DNA of 64,000 bases from contig CAMAGI010000001.1 of the NCBI GenBank assembly GCA_945833775.1, positions 1 through 64,000 of the forward strand, given 5' to 3'. The notes beneath the pieces are model-generated. The model did not search any database, was not told where the DNA came from, and saw only the letters and a program-made list of their open reading frames with translations. The DNA is from an uncultured Lachnospiraceae bacterium. Lineage in GTDB: Bacteria; Bacillota; Clostridia; Lachnospirales; Lachnospiraceae. Below are positions 9,003 through 18,188 of this stretch, piece after piece. A program made the position numbers and the translations under genes. Numbering within the stretch: position 1 is the first letter of the stretch; each line of letters starts with the position of its first letter.

Positions 9003-10466
9003 CTACTTATCTGTACTCTTTGGAAGGCGTCTTCGAATCAGTCGGCTCTTAAGCTTGGGCAAATCCAGCGGAATCAGGGGATACAAATAGCTTGTGTATG
9101 CCACCGTCTTGTTGCTTATGATGGCATATATTGTAATGAGTATTCCGGACACATAACCCCGGATTCCAAAAAATTGCGTTAACAACAGCGATAATATGCG
9201 CATAAATTTCAGCGCGTATCCCAGTTCATAATTTGCCTGTGTATAGTTTGCGATGGCGACGAATGCCATATACAGCATTACTTCACTGGAAAACCACCCA
9301 CTGTTGACTGAGAATTCGCCAAGTACCAGAGCCGCCATCACCGAAAGCGGTGTGCTCAGCATATTCGGTGTATTTACAGCAGCCAGACGTAGCCCGTCGA
9401 TGGCCAGTTCCAGAATTAAAAATTGCCAGATCAAGGGCACATTGGGCGTCTCCTTGAGCATGATAAAGGAAAAAGCCTCCGGTATACGCTCCGGTTCCTT
9501 CATCAGAAGAAGAAAGGTTGGGGTCATCAGATATGTGAGCAGTGCAATCAAAAGCCTTGTAAGACGAAGATACGTTCCCGTGATCGGAGGAAAATAATAA
9601 TCATCCGCTTCCTCAACGACATCAAATATTGTGGTAGGGAGAATCATTGCCGACGGGGAATTGTCCACGAGAATTACCAGGTTGCCCTCCAGCACCTGTG
9701 CAGCTGCGGTATCCGGTCGCTCCGTGTATTTAAATTTTGGAAACGGATTGTACCACTTCCTGCGATATAGGCACTCTGCCAGACTCTCCTGATTCATGGT
9801 AAGCGCATCCACCTTGATCTGCGAAATTTTTCGCTTTACATTTTCCAGGAGTGCCTTGTCAACACGATCCTCCATGTAACAGAGCACAATATCCGTTTTC
9901 GAATTCTGTCCTGCCGTTGTCATCTCCATGCGAAGCTTAGGACTGCGAATTCTTCTTCGAATCAGTGCGGTATTGAAAACGATGGTTTCCACAAACCCAT
10001 CCTTGGAACCTCTCAGAACCTTATCCTTTTCCGGCTCATCCACACTCCTTGACGGATAAGTTCTGGCATCGATTAACAGCGCCTTATCGTAGCCATCCAC
10101 GAAAAGTATAAATACACCGGCCAGAAGGAAGTACAGGATTTGTTCCCAATCATCCTCCAGATCCACTTCCACGTAGGGAATCTCCTGTTTCGACATTTCA
10201 TGGGCATCTGCAGGCATCTTATCCGGTGTAATACTCATAAATCGATCCAGAAGTTTTTGCATCAGCTCATCCTTGCAGAATCCGTCAATAAAATACATGC
10301 ATGCGTTCTTCCCCCCGATGGACACAACCCTGCGAACAACATCAAAATTGCTGTCTGTCGAAAGACGGGTATCTATAAAATCCATATTTTCCGCAAGTAC
10401 CTCAGAGATTTTCTCTCCCCGTACCGGTTTGCCCATGGATTCCTTTGTTTCATTCCCTTCACTCAT
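9003..10466 (-). CDS. spoVAF: Stage V sporulation protein AF / GerA-family spore germination protein
   Basis: ELTEVLAENMDFI-like N-term, DGYDKALLIDARTYPSRSVDEPEKDKVLRGSKDGFVE, LVDNSPSAMILPTTIFDVVEEADDYYFPPITGTYLR. Confidence 0.9.
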   Translation of the reverse strand: MSEGNETKESMGKPVRGEKISEVLAENMDFIDTRLSTDSNFDVVRRVVSIGGKNACMYFIDGFCKDELMQKLLDRFMSITPDKMPADAHEMSKQEIPYVEVDLEDDWEQILYFLLAGVFILFVDGYDKALLIDARTYPSRSVDEPEKDKVLRGSKDGFVETIVFNTALIRRRIRSPKLRMEMTTAGQNSKTDIVLCYMEDRVDKALLENVKRKISQIKVDALTMNQESLAECLYRRKWYNPFPKFKYTERPDTAAAQVLEGNLVILVDNSPSAMILPTTIFDVVEEADDYYFPPITGTYLRLTRLLIALLTYLMTPTFLLLMKEPERIPEAFSFIMLKETPNVPLIWQFLILELAIDGLRLAAVNTPNMLSTPLSVMAALVLGEFSVNSGWFSSEVMLYMAFVAIANYTQANYELGYALKFMRILSLLLTQFFGIRGYVSGILITIYAIISNKTVAYTSYLYPLIPLDLPKLKSRLIRRRLPKSTDK

Positions 10467-10472
10467 ACAAAA

Positions 10473-10523
10473 ACTCCCTTTCCTCGGCTCATTGATCTCT
10501 CAAAGTATCGCCTGAAAGGGAGT
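10473..10523 (-). promoter_or_regulatory. Hairpin sequestering the spoVAF Shine-Dalgarno (possible dut terminator)
   Basis: Minus: ACTCCCTTTC - 31 nt - GAAAGGGAGT TTTTGT ATG; perfect 10-bp stem containing the RBS. Confidence 0.7.
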
Positions 10524-10552
10524 ATTTATTCATTTCCTTTTGTTCCTATTTA

Positions 10553-11071
10553 TCAACTTTGCACGGTCGTGCTTCCGAAGCCTCCGTTGCGCGTTCCGTC
10601 CGCATCGTCATCCACTGTGATCCCATATTCCAGAAAAATTCCCTGGACCATCCCGGTTCCGGCAGCTACTTCCACTGTCTTTCCTTCCTTGGAGTCATTG
10701 GTCAACTTCACAAAAATATGACCCTCGTTGTCGGAATTATAATAATCACTGTCAATGATTCCGACCGTATTGTTCATCTGAAGTCTGAACTTAAACCCAA
10801 GACCGCTGCGGGGGTAGAGCTTCAAAACCCAATCTTCCTCCATCCTGGCGCGGATGCCTGTCGGGATCTTGATGGTGGCTCCGGGTGGTAGAGAGAACGC
10901 AAAGGGAGCAAAGAAGTCATAACCTGCACTCCCTCTGGTGGCACGTCTCGGAAGCTCAATGGAATCGTAAATATCGCGAATGTCCTCTTCCGTATACTCC
11001 GGGAAATCCTCCCGCATCGCTTCCAGAAACAGCTGGGGACTCACTTTAAAAAATTGTGCAATTCTACGCAT
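10553..11071 (-). CDS. dut: dUTP diphosphatase with short N-terminal extension
   Basis: RATRGSAGYDFFAP, YPRSGLGFKF, NTVGIIDSDYYN, GFGSTTVQS motifs. Confidence 0.94.
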   Translation of the reverse strand: MRRIAQFFKVSPQLFLEAMREDFPEYTEEDIRDIYDSIELPRRATRGSAGYDFFAPFAFSLPPGATIKIPTGIRARMEEDWVLKLYPRSGLGFKFRLQMNNTVGIIDSDYYNSDNEGHIFVKLTNDSKEGKTVEVAAGTGMVQGIFLEYGITVDDDADGTRNGGFGSTTVQS

Positions 11072-11105
11072 CTAACACTCCATTCCGAGAATGTTACGTT
11101 CGAGG

Positions 11106-11145
11106 AACCGCAAGAGAAATTTGCGAATGAATTTCTCTTGCGGTT
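11106..11145. repeat. Perfect 16-bp inverted repeat (hairpin)
   Basis: AACCGCAAGAGAAATT tgcgaatg AATTTCTCTTGCGGTT. Confidence 0.9.
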
Positions 11146-11207
11146 GACTCACCAGGTCAATATATTGACTCGTATAGTCATTCCCCACTGTCATAACAAC
11201 TCTTACA

Positions 11208-11774
11208 TTACAAAATACATGAGGTTACCGGTGCATTGACTATCGTCTGCACTGGTCCGGATCCCTCCGCATAGTCCGGGCAATGGAGAATCGGCATGCT
11301 CGGATCCGGTTGCGCCAGCGTCTTTCTGACATCGATCACACGCTGGTTCCTACTGCCCTTCCACAAAAGATTAACATCTTTTTCGTCCGTGTGGAACTCC
11401 CCGTCCACAAGCACATCCACATACTGCATCATGGGATAGTACATAATATTCTCCCAGATATCCCCGGTATAGAGCCAGATTGTTTTCTGCGGATATTTCT
11501 CCCGAATCTCAGCCATCAGATTCCTCACATCCATGCGGTTCACCGGATGCAGAGGATCGCCTCCCGAAAAGGTAATTCCGGAAATATAGCTTTTCTCCAG
11601 CTGTTCAAATATTTCCTGTCTGGCAGCGTCATCAAAGGGAAGTCCCCCATCGGGATCCCATGTAATCGGATTCTGACAATCCTTACAGCAATGATTGCAT
11701 CCGGCCACCCACAAGACAACCCTGAGTCCGTCGCCGTTCAGCATATCATCCTTGGTTATATTATGATATCTCAT
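11208..11774 (-). CDS. nrdG: Anaerobic ribonucleoside-triphosphate reductase activating protein
   Basis: Radical SAM CNHCCKDCQNP; GITFSGGDPLHPVNR; next to nrdD. Confidence 0.95.
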   Translation of the reverse strand: MRYHNITKDDMLNGDGLRVVLWVAGCNHCCKDCQNPITWDPDGGLPFDDAARQEIFEQLEKSYISGITFSGGDPLHPVNRMDVRNLMAEIREKYPQKTIWLYTGDIWENIMYYPMMQYVDVLVDGEFHTDEKDVNLLWKGSRNQRVIDVRKTLAQPDPSMPILHCPDYAEGSGPVQTIVNAPVTSCIL

Positions 11775-11810
11775 CGTCTCACTATCTCCAACCGATTATT
11801 TGAAACGTTC

Positions 11811-14000
11811 CTACATGGAACGTCTCTCCGCGATCTCAGCCATCTTCGCGTCATTCAGACGGGTATCCCCGTGGACACGGGAATAGGAAAGATAACCATT
11901 CATACGATCGATCTTTGTCAGATTGCGACTTCCGCACTTCGGACACACATCCATCTCCAGTTCCTGATGTCCGCAGTCATCACAATATGCAAGCGAGAGA
12001 TTAACACCCTCATAGAACCCCAGATCCATGGCACGTCGGATCAGCGTCTTGATCGCTTCCGTATTATAGTCGATTGGATACTTAACATATTGAATCTTTC
12101 CACCATTGCACAGATCCCAGAAGCGTCCCTCCCGATCCTGCTTCTCAATCGGAGTAATATCCTCTGTCACGTGGCAGTGGAAACTGTTGCTCACATACTC
12201 CCTGTCCGATACGCCCTCAATAATTCCATATTTTTTACGGAACTGCTTCACCTGTACGCCGCACAGATTCTCCGCGGGAGTTCCGTAGATCGCGTACAGA
12301 TAGCCATCCTCTTCTTTAAACTCATTAATTCTTGCATTGATATACTCCATAACCTCCAGCGCAAAGGCTCCATCTTCGACAAGAGATTTTCCGTTATAGA
12401 GCTCCTGAAGTTCGTTCAATGCGGTGATTCCGAAGCTTGCGGTAGCGGACTTCAAAAGCGGTTTGATTTTGTCGTGAAGTCCCAGATGACCACCCAGGAA
12501 ACCGCCCTCGCAATAAGCAAGCGGATTCGTGGAAGCACGCATCTCCCCCAGATATGCATAGGTTCTGATATGAAGCTGACGAATCAGATTCAAATAATAA
12601 TCCAAAACCTCATAAAAGTCCCTGCTCTCCTTACGTGCCTTTGCCAGAATCATGGGCAAATGAAGGGATACCGCTCCGATATTGAATCTTCCTACAAAGA
12701 CAGGGACATCCTTATCATCCGCCGGGTGCATTCCTCCCCGCTCATACCAGGGAGAGAGAAACGCGCGACACCCCATGGGAGATACAATCTTTCCGTACTG
12801 CTTGTACATACTGGACACATATCCCTTACCGGTGAGACTCAGCCAATCGGGATACATTGTCTTGGCGGAACAGCGCACGCCTGCTTCGAAAACATCCTCC
12901 AGCTCCTTGCCGGGGCCATGCAGATTCTCATCGTACAAAAATACAATCTTCGGGAAAAGAACCGGTTTTTTGTGATCCTTCTTTCCCTGTCCTTTTCTGC
13001 GCACATTCAGCATGGTAATGGTCGCAAGCTTGGCGAATCTTCCGGTACCGGTTCCGGCCGTAACGGTTATGAAGGGATAATCACCGCGGCTGCTTCCTAC
13101 TGTGTTGAATTTGTACTCCCAACCCTGGAACCCCTGTTCATACTCCTTCACAACGTCTGCGTAAGCCTCCGCTTCCGCAGTATCCCGGTCAATTCCGAGA
13201 CGAAGATATTTTTCCACATATTTCTTATAAGATTTCTCCGCATAGGGCTCCAGAATCAGATCCACACTGGGCACTGTAAAACCGCCATACTGCTGGCTTG
13301 CGGCACTCAACACAATATCGCCGATTACATCAAAAGCAACATCCAGCGTCTTGGGCTCATTGTACCACACATTTCCCATCTCGAAACCGCCGCTTAAAAC
13401 GTTCTGCACGTCGAACAGGCAGCAATTCATGGTATCTCTTCTGGCAGACATATCATGCACATAGATATACCCGTCACGACAGGCCTGAATTTCCTCCGTG
13501 GTCATGAAGAACTTCTGATAGAGCTCCTTGTTGAGCTGGTTGAAAATGAGGCTTCGCTTGGTGGCCACAAGAGCAGAATCCGTATTGGCATTCTCTTTGT
13601 CGCCGATATACATGATGGACTGACTCTTCTTATAGACATCATCCAGCATCCGCACGAAATCCTGTTTATAATTGCGGTAATCACGATAGCTCTTTGCTAC
13701 AATCGGTTTCACCTGTTCAAGGGCACTCTCGACAATATTATGCATGATCGGAATGGGGATTTCATCCACTTCCAGCTCATCGACTTTTTCGATAACATAG
13801 CGACAGATATGTCGCTGCTCATCCTCCGTAAATTTCGTCAGCGCACGGTATGCACTTTTCCCGACCGCATTGATAACCTTCTGCACATTGAAAGCCTCTT
13901 TGCTGCCGTCCTTCTTAATCACATAGACATCTCTTTTGGGTCTGTACTCGCTGCCGAAGTCAATTTCTGTTGTGTCAGTCGAATCAAAATTACTGCTCAT
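11811..14000 (-). CDS. nrdD: Anaerobic ribonucleoside-triphosphate reductase
   Basis: ATP-cone N-term, C-terminal CDDCGH...CPKCGS zinc motif and RMNGYLSYSRVHGDTRLN glycyl-radical region. Confidence 0.97.
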   Translation of the reverse strand: MSSNFDSTDTTEIDFGSEYRPKRDVYVIKKDGSKEAFNVQKVINAVGKSAYRALTKFTEDEQRHICRYVIEKVDELEVDEIPIPIMHNIVESALEQVKPIVAKSYRDYRNYKQDFVRMLDDVYKKSQSIMYIGDKENANTDSALVATKRSLIFNQLNKELYQKFFMTTEEIQACRDGYIYVHDMSARRDTMNCCLFDVQNVLSGGFEMGNVWYNEPKTLDVAFDVIGDIVLSAASQQYGGFTVPSVDLILEPYAEKSYKKYVEKYLRLGIDRDTAEAEAYADVVKEYEQGFQGWEYKFNTVGSSRGDYPFITVTAGTGTGRFAKLATITMLNVRRKGQGKKDHKKPVLFPKIVFLYDENLHGPGKELEDVFEAGVRCSAKTMYPDWLSLTGKGYVSSMYKQYGKIVSPMGCRAFLSPWYERGGMHPADDKDVPVFVGRFNIGAVSLHLPMILAKARKESRDFYEVLDYYLNLIRQLHIRTYAYLGEMRASTNPLAYCEGGFLGGHLGLHDKIKPLLKSATASFGITALNELQELYNGKSLVEDGAFALEVMEYINARINEFKEEDGYLYAIYGTPAENLCGVQVKQFRKKYGIIEGVSDREYVSNSFHCHVTEDITPIEKQDREGRFWDLCNGGKIQYVKYPIDYNTEAIKTLIRRAMDLGFYEGVNLSLAYCDDCGHQELEMDVCPKCGSRNLTKIDRMNGYLSYSRVHGDTRLNDAKMAEIAERRSM

Positions 14001-14055
14001 GCACTCCATCCCTTTCAAAAACCTTGTAACTTCACTGTTTTGGGCCTTTTTCGTG

Positions 14056-14101
14056 ATACAATATATGGTGTTATTTAAATATGCTGCTCTATATGTTGTG
14101 C
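14056..14101 (-). promoter_or_regulatory. Two NrdR-box-like sites upstream of nrdD
   Basis: 14056-14071 ATACAATATATGGTGT and 14086-14101 GCTCTATATGTTGTGC versus acaCwAtATaTwGtgt; starts 30 bp apart. Confidence 0.7.
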
Positions 14102-14114
14102 CCGTACATTACAA

Positions 14115-14143
14115 ATTTTATTCTTGATCGCCCTTCTTGTCAA
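14115..14143 (-). promoter_or_regulatory. Sigma-A promoter for nrdDG
   Basis: Minus: TTGACA - 17 nt - TAAAAT. Confidence 0.7.
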
Positions 14144-14182
14144 CAGAATCGGCAAAAGAAAATAAATGTCGGTAAATTAGAC

Positions 14183-14213
14183 AAAAAAGGTATCTAATTT
14201 TTAGATACCTTTT
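14183..14213 (-). terminator. Intrinsic terminator downstream of WYL regulator
   Basis: Minus: AAAAGGTATCTAA AAA TTAGATACCTTTTTTGTC. Confidence 0.85.
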
Positions 14214-14253
14214 CGCAGTGATTGCACTTGACTAACCCTTTGTTATCGCTAAT

Positions 14254-15252
14254 TCATTCTGTTCTGTTTCTATTTTCGTTTAGAATTCGTTCCAGCCAGG
14301 CAAAGTAGTTCTTTCTTACCACTTCCGGTGACAGGATCATTGCCCCAGGTCCGATTCCCGATAGCCATCCGTAAAACTGTCCGCTTACCACAACCTTCGT
14401 GCGCAGCCGAAAGGTCCCGTTCTCCATCGGTCTGATATCGGCATCCTTACCGAAACGATCCATAACGACACCGATCAGGCGGTTTTCAAATTCGATGGTC
14501 ACCGTTTCCTCGTCACCGCCATACATACCGAAGGTTTTGTTGGTATACCCGGCGGGATCGGTCTTTTCAAACTGTTCCATCCCCTCCCGACACTTGTCTG
14601 TCACTTCCACACTGCCCATTTTATCCACGCGGAAATGCTTCATGATAGCATCAGCACTGTCATATGCCGCAAGGTAATAATTTTCGTCCTGCCAGATCAG
14701 GGCCCACGGACTTACTGTCCGGTTGCCGTTTTCGCGGGGAACTAATTGTTTCTTCAAATTCCATTCCATATAGGTGAACCGGATCTGTCGATTCTCCTGA
14801 ATGCCCCGGTGAATACTGTCGATATTATAATAGATGCTTTCGTTCTCGGTCTTAATTCTTCCGGACACATAGACCTGCCGTTGGAGCTTACTCTTTTCGT
14901 ATCGGCTCGCTTTCCCCTCCAGCTTTGCAATCAGTTCCCTGGACTTTTTCGTTGTGATGAATCGGGAGGATTGCACCGCATCCACCAGGAGCTTTAATTC
15001 CGGAAGTTCAAACTCACGACTGACCAATGCATACCCTCCGCCGGACCGGTTGGAGGCGTGCAGGATCTCATAACCGAAATCGTTCAGTTTCGCAATATCG
15101 TCATAAATACTTTTCCGCTCACAGGAAATCCCCTCCGCTTCCAGCGCTTTTATAAGTTCCCCGGTACTCATGGGATGATTTTCATCCGTTCGCTCGGAGA
15201 GGATCTTTACAATATAGAGCAATTTTAATTTCTGACCTTCTTTTCTGGGCAT
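14254..15252 (-). CDS. HTH (DeoR-like) + WYL-domain transcriptional regulator
   Basis: N-terminal HTH_11, central RQIRFTYMEWN...VSPWALIWQDENYYLAAYD WYL-type domain. Confidence 0.9.
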   Translation of the reverse strand: MPRKEGQKLKLLYIVKILSERTDENHPMSTGELIKALEAEGISCERKSIYDDIAKLNDFGYEILHASNRSGGGYALVSREFELPELKLLVDAVQSSRFITTKKSRELIAKLEGKASRYEKSKLQRQVYVSGRIKTENESIYYNIDSIHRGIQENRQIRFTYMEWNLKKQLVPRENGNRTVSPWALIWQDENYYLAAYDSADAIMKHFRVDKMGSVEVTDKCREGMEQFEKTDPAGYTNKTFGMYGGDEETVTIEFENRLIGVVMDRFGKDADIRPMENGTFRLRTKVVVSGQFYGWLSGIGPGAMILSPEVVRKNYFAWLERILNENRNRTE

Positions 15253-15257
15253 CTTTA

Positions 15258-16004
15258 TTACTCCCATCCGCAATCAAACAGTTTGAGCACCTGATAGATC
15301 TGGTGCAGATCTTCGATCTCATAGTCCGGCTTGTAAAGTTCATAATCGGCTTTCACCCGGGGATCCATTGAAAGGGCATTTTCCGGTCGGTACCAACAGG
15401 TTTTAAGCCCTGCCGTCATCCCTCCTTTGATATCGCTTGTGAGGGAATCTCCGACGATCAGAATACGGTCCGGATAGATAGTCCACCCTGCAGCCTGTAT
15501 TTGTTCGAAACACCGGTCAAAAAATTCCTTGTGGGGTTTGGGTGCTCCCAGCTGTTCGGAAATAAATACAGCATCCATCACCTCTGCCAGCCCCGAAAGC
15601 TTTAATTTGTTTTTCTGGGTGGAGGTAACTCCGTTCGTCACAACATATTGACGGATGTGCCCCTGCAAGGATTTGCAGATTGTCAGAGAATCATCGATAA
15701 AGCTGTAGACACTTCCAAGCGCCTCCTGATACTCTGCAAGAAAGGAATTCACATCGATATCCTTCAGCGAATACTCCTCAAACAACTGCAGAAAACGGCC
15801 TCTTAACAGCGTCTCTTTCGTAATTTCTCCCAGCTCCAGTCTCTTCCAGAACATATCGTTGATCCGGGAATAGCGTTCGATCATTGCATCCGTAATTTCA
15901 TGTCCAGCCGTGCGAAAACACTTGCGTATCGCATATCTTTGTGAATACAGAAAATCCAGTAATGTACCGTCCACATCCCAGAATATCGCATCAAAATTTT
16001 TCAT
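15258..16004 (-). CDS. HAD family hydrolase (YjjG-like nucleotidase)
   Basis: FDAIFWDVDGTLLDF; VVTNGVTSTQKNKLKLSGL; ILIVGDSLTSDIKGGMTAGLKTCW. Confidence 0.92.
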   Translation of the reverse strand: MKNFDAIFWDVDGTLLDFLYSQRYAIRKCFRTAGHEITDAMIERYSRINDMFWKRLELGEITKETLLRGRFLQLFEEYSLKDIDVNSFLAEYQEALGSVYSFIDDSLTICKSLQGHIRQYVVTNGVTSTQKNKLKLSGLAEVMDAVFISEQLGAPKPHKEFFDRCFEQIQAAGWTIYPDRILIVGDSLTSDIKGGMTAGLKTCWYRPENALSMDPRVKADYELYKPDYEIEDLHQIYQVLKLFDCGWE

Positions 16005-16051
16005 TCGCCATCCCCTCTTATCCAATTCGCTTTTTCGATCGCCTCTCTATG

Positions 16052-16089
16052 ATAAAAAGGGAATTCTGCTGGTGCAAAACTCCCTTTTT
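16052..16089 (-). terminator. Intrinsic terminator (bidirectional appearance)
   Basis: AAAAAGGGA...TCCCTTTTT stem with A/T-rich flanks. Confidence 0.75.
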
Positions 16090-16122
16090 CTCCTGACAGA
16101 TTATCCAATTTTGCAGAAAACA

Positions 16123-16278
16123 CTATACTTCACCGACTGTGTCGTCCCCTGCTCCCTGACTGGTCTTCGCATTTTTCTTTTTTCGCAGTGTAATTCCCAA
16201 AAAGACAGCAAGTGCAATGACTGCCACAAATATCAGGAAAAGAAGTAAATACGTGCACAATGTACTCAGTAAAAGCAT
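16123..16278 (-). CDS. Small single-TM membrane protein, hypothetical
   Basis: MLLLSTLCTYLLLFLIFVAVIALAVFLGITLRKKKNAK...; start choice uncertain. Confidence 0.5.
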   Translation of the reverse strand: MLLLSTLCTYLLLFLIFVAVIALAVFLGITLRKKKNAKTSQGAGDDTVGEV

Positions 16279-16358
16279 AACATCATCCTCTTTATCAAAT
16301 TTCCAAAACGCAATATTTGTTGCCTCTGTAGGTATGATAGCACAAAACTCCCGTTGGT

Positions 16359-18122
16359 TCAATTCCTTTTTGTCTCATTCCCGGGCTGCACTTCCCACCT
16401 TCCGGTTTCCAGAAAGATTTGTGCAGCCTGTGTCGCCCGGCGGATAATCGCTTCATCATATCCCATGATCCCCAGCAGGCGTATGGCATTTCTGCTGTCT
16501 GCCTTTCCCGGCTTTAGGAGATAATTGAACCGTATGTCGTCCTCTACAATCTCCTCACTAAAATGGTAGTTATCGTAATATTCCTCCAACAGCTGTGTCA
16601 ATTCAATATCGTGTGTTGCCGCAAAGCACAGAATTGGGGACTTTTTATCGGAATAGAAGCTCTTTAAGATCTGCGTCGCCGCCGCAATGCGCTCCACCGT
16701 ATTGGTGCCGCGCAGCACCTCATCCACGAAGCACAGAATCGGCCGATCCCCTTGATCCGCAGCATCCAGAATGCGCTTGAGGGCTTTGATCTCAACAATA
16801 TAGTAGCTCTCGCCGCCGGAAATGTCATCCCGAAGCGCCATGGAGGAATAGATGCGCATCAAAGGCGCTTCATAGCACTTTGCGCAACAGGTATGAATGG
16901 TCTGTGCCAGGATAGCATTGAGCGCTACGGTCTTTAAAAATGTGGATTTGCCGGATGCGTTGGAGCCGGTGAGCAGAACCCCACGGGTTGCGGTAATACT
17001 GTTCTTGACCGGTTTTGAAATCAGGGGATGATACGCGCTTTCCAGAATCATCTTCCGTTTGTCCGGTTCCCGTTTTCTGCAACCTTCCTCCGTTTCCCGG
17101 CATTCGCTGAATTGCGGTACACAATATCCCTCTTTTAAAGATTTCCGATAGGAGGCAACCATGATGGCAGTTTCCAGATACCCGACTGTCTCGATCAGAG
17201 CGTCCACATTCTTAAGATGTCCGTTCAGCTGGCGAAGCATATGGTTAAACACCATCAAATCAAAATGCGAAATCATACGAAGATAATCCAGAATTACATC
17301 CAGCGGATTACCGGAGCTTATGTTTGCACGGTTCTGAGAAAACACCCAGTAGGAACCGGTTTTCATCTTCTGCAGTGCACTGCAGTTCTTACGCAATATC
17401 TCCTGTTCCCTTTCCAGCGCCGGCATATCCATACGACTGATCTCACCCGCAATATTGATCAATCTGACCACATAGACAAAGCTCGTGATATAGGCCTCGA
17501 TTTCCCCCTTTTCTTTAAAATACCGCAAAATCTGAAACACCATCACCATCGCAAGACCGGCGAGTCCAATTCCCATAGAAAACGGAATCAGAGCGATACA
17601 GAGAGGGTACAGGGCCAGCATCAGAATGTTTAAGCGGTTGGAACGTTCGCCCAGATAATCCAGCTGGTCCAGATATTCATACAGGGAATATTTCCCGGTA
17701 TACCCCAGCTTATTCATGAAAAGCTGCAGAGCAAGGCGCTGTTCGGAATGGGTATCAAGGTATTCCATCACGCACTCCAAATGATCGCCTTCCTCCTGTG
17801 TAAGATCGGTGCAGCGCAGACGATAATAGAGATACTCCTCCCCGATGGATGAAAGTGAACTGTTGATTGCGCGAAATACCGCGTCCATATCCAGATCGTT
17901 CCAGGTGATATCATCCAGCTGGGTCTCTCTCCTGTGTCTTTTGTAAAATCCCGGTATCCGTGCGAAACGCTCCGGTGTGTACTCTCTCTCGCAGACATGT
18001 CCATAGCTTTCCGCAATGGTCTTTATAAGATTCCTGCGCTCCTTTCCTGCAATCCAGGTCTCTCGTACAAATACCGCGACAACAAACAAAAAGAGGGCTG
18101 TAATCAACACCAAATATTCCAT
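16359..18122 (-). CDS. MutS-family ATPase with predicted TM segments (MutS domain V protein)
   Basis: Walker A LLTGSNASGKSTFLKTV, ISGGESYYIVEIKALKRIL, CFVDEVLRGTNTVER; hydrophobic N-terminus and second hydrophobic stretch. Confidence 0.85.
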   Translation of the reverse strand: MEYLVLITALFLFVVAVFVRETWIAGKERRNLIKTIAESYGHVCEREYTPERFARIPGFYKRHRRETQLDDITWNDLDMDAVFRAINSSLSSIGEEYLYYRLRCTDLTQEEGDHLECVMEYLDTHSEQRLALQLFMNKLGYTGKYSLYEYLDQLDYLGERSNRLNILMLALYPLCIALIPFSMGIGLAGLAMVMVFQILRYFKEKGEIEAYITSFVYVVRLINIAGEISRMDMPALEREQEILRKNCSALQKMKTGSYWVFSQNRANISSGNPLDVILDYLRMISHFDLMVFNHMLRQLNGHLKNVDALIETVGYLETAIMVASYRKSLKEGYCVPQFSECRETEEGCRKREPDKRKMILESAYHPLISKPVKNSITATRGVLLTGSNASGKSTFLKTVALNAILAQTIHTCCAKCYEAPLMRIYSSMALRDDISGGESYYIVEIKALKRILDAADQGDRPILCFVDEVLRGTNTVERIAAATQILKSFYSDKKSPILCFAATHDIELTQLLEEYYDNYHFSEEIVEDDIRFNYLLKPGKADSRNAIRLLGIMGYDEAIIRRATQAAQIFLETGRWEVQPGNETKRN

Positions 18123-18188
18123 AAACCGATCCTTTCAAAAAGGGGAAGACACATTAATATGTGCCCTCCCCGTAATGACATTTTATTC

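Noticed and set aside
11283-13397. 704-aa open frame on the plus strand
   Set aside because: Lies antisense to nrdG and nrdD and runs through their intergenic region; product resembles no family and is explained by codon-bias shadowing of the real genes.
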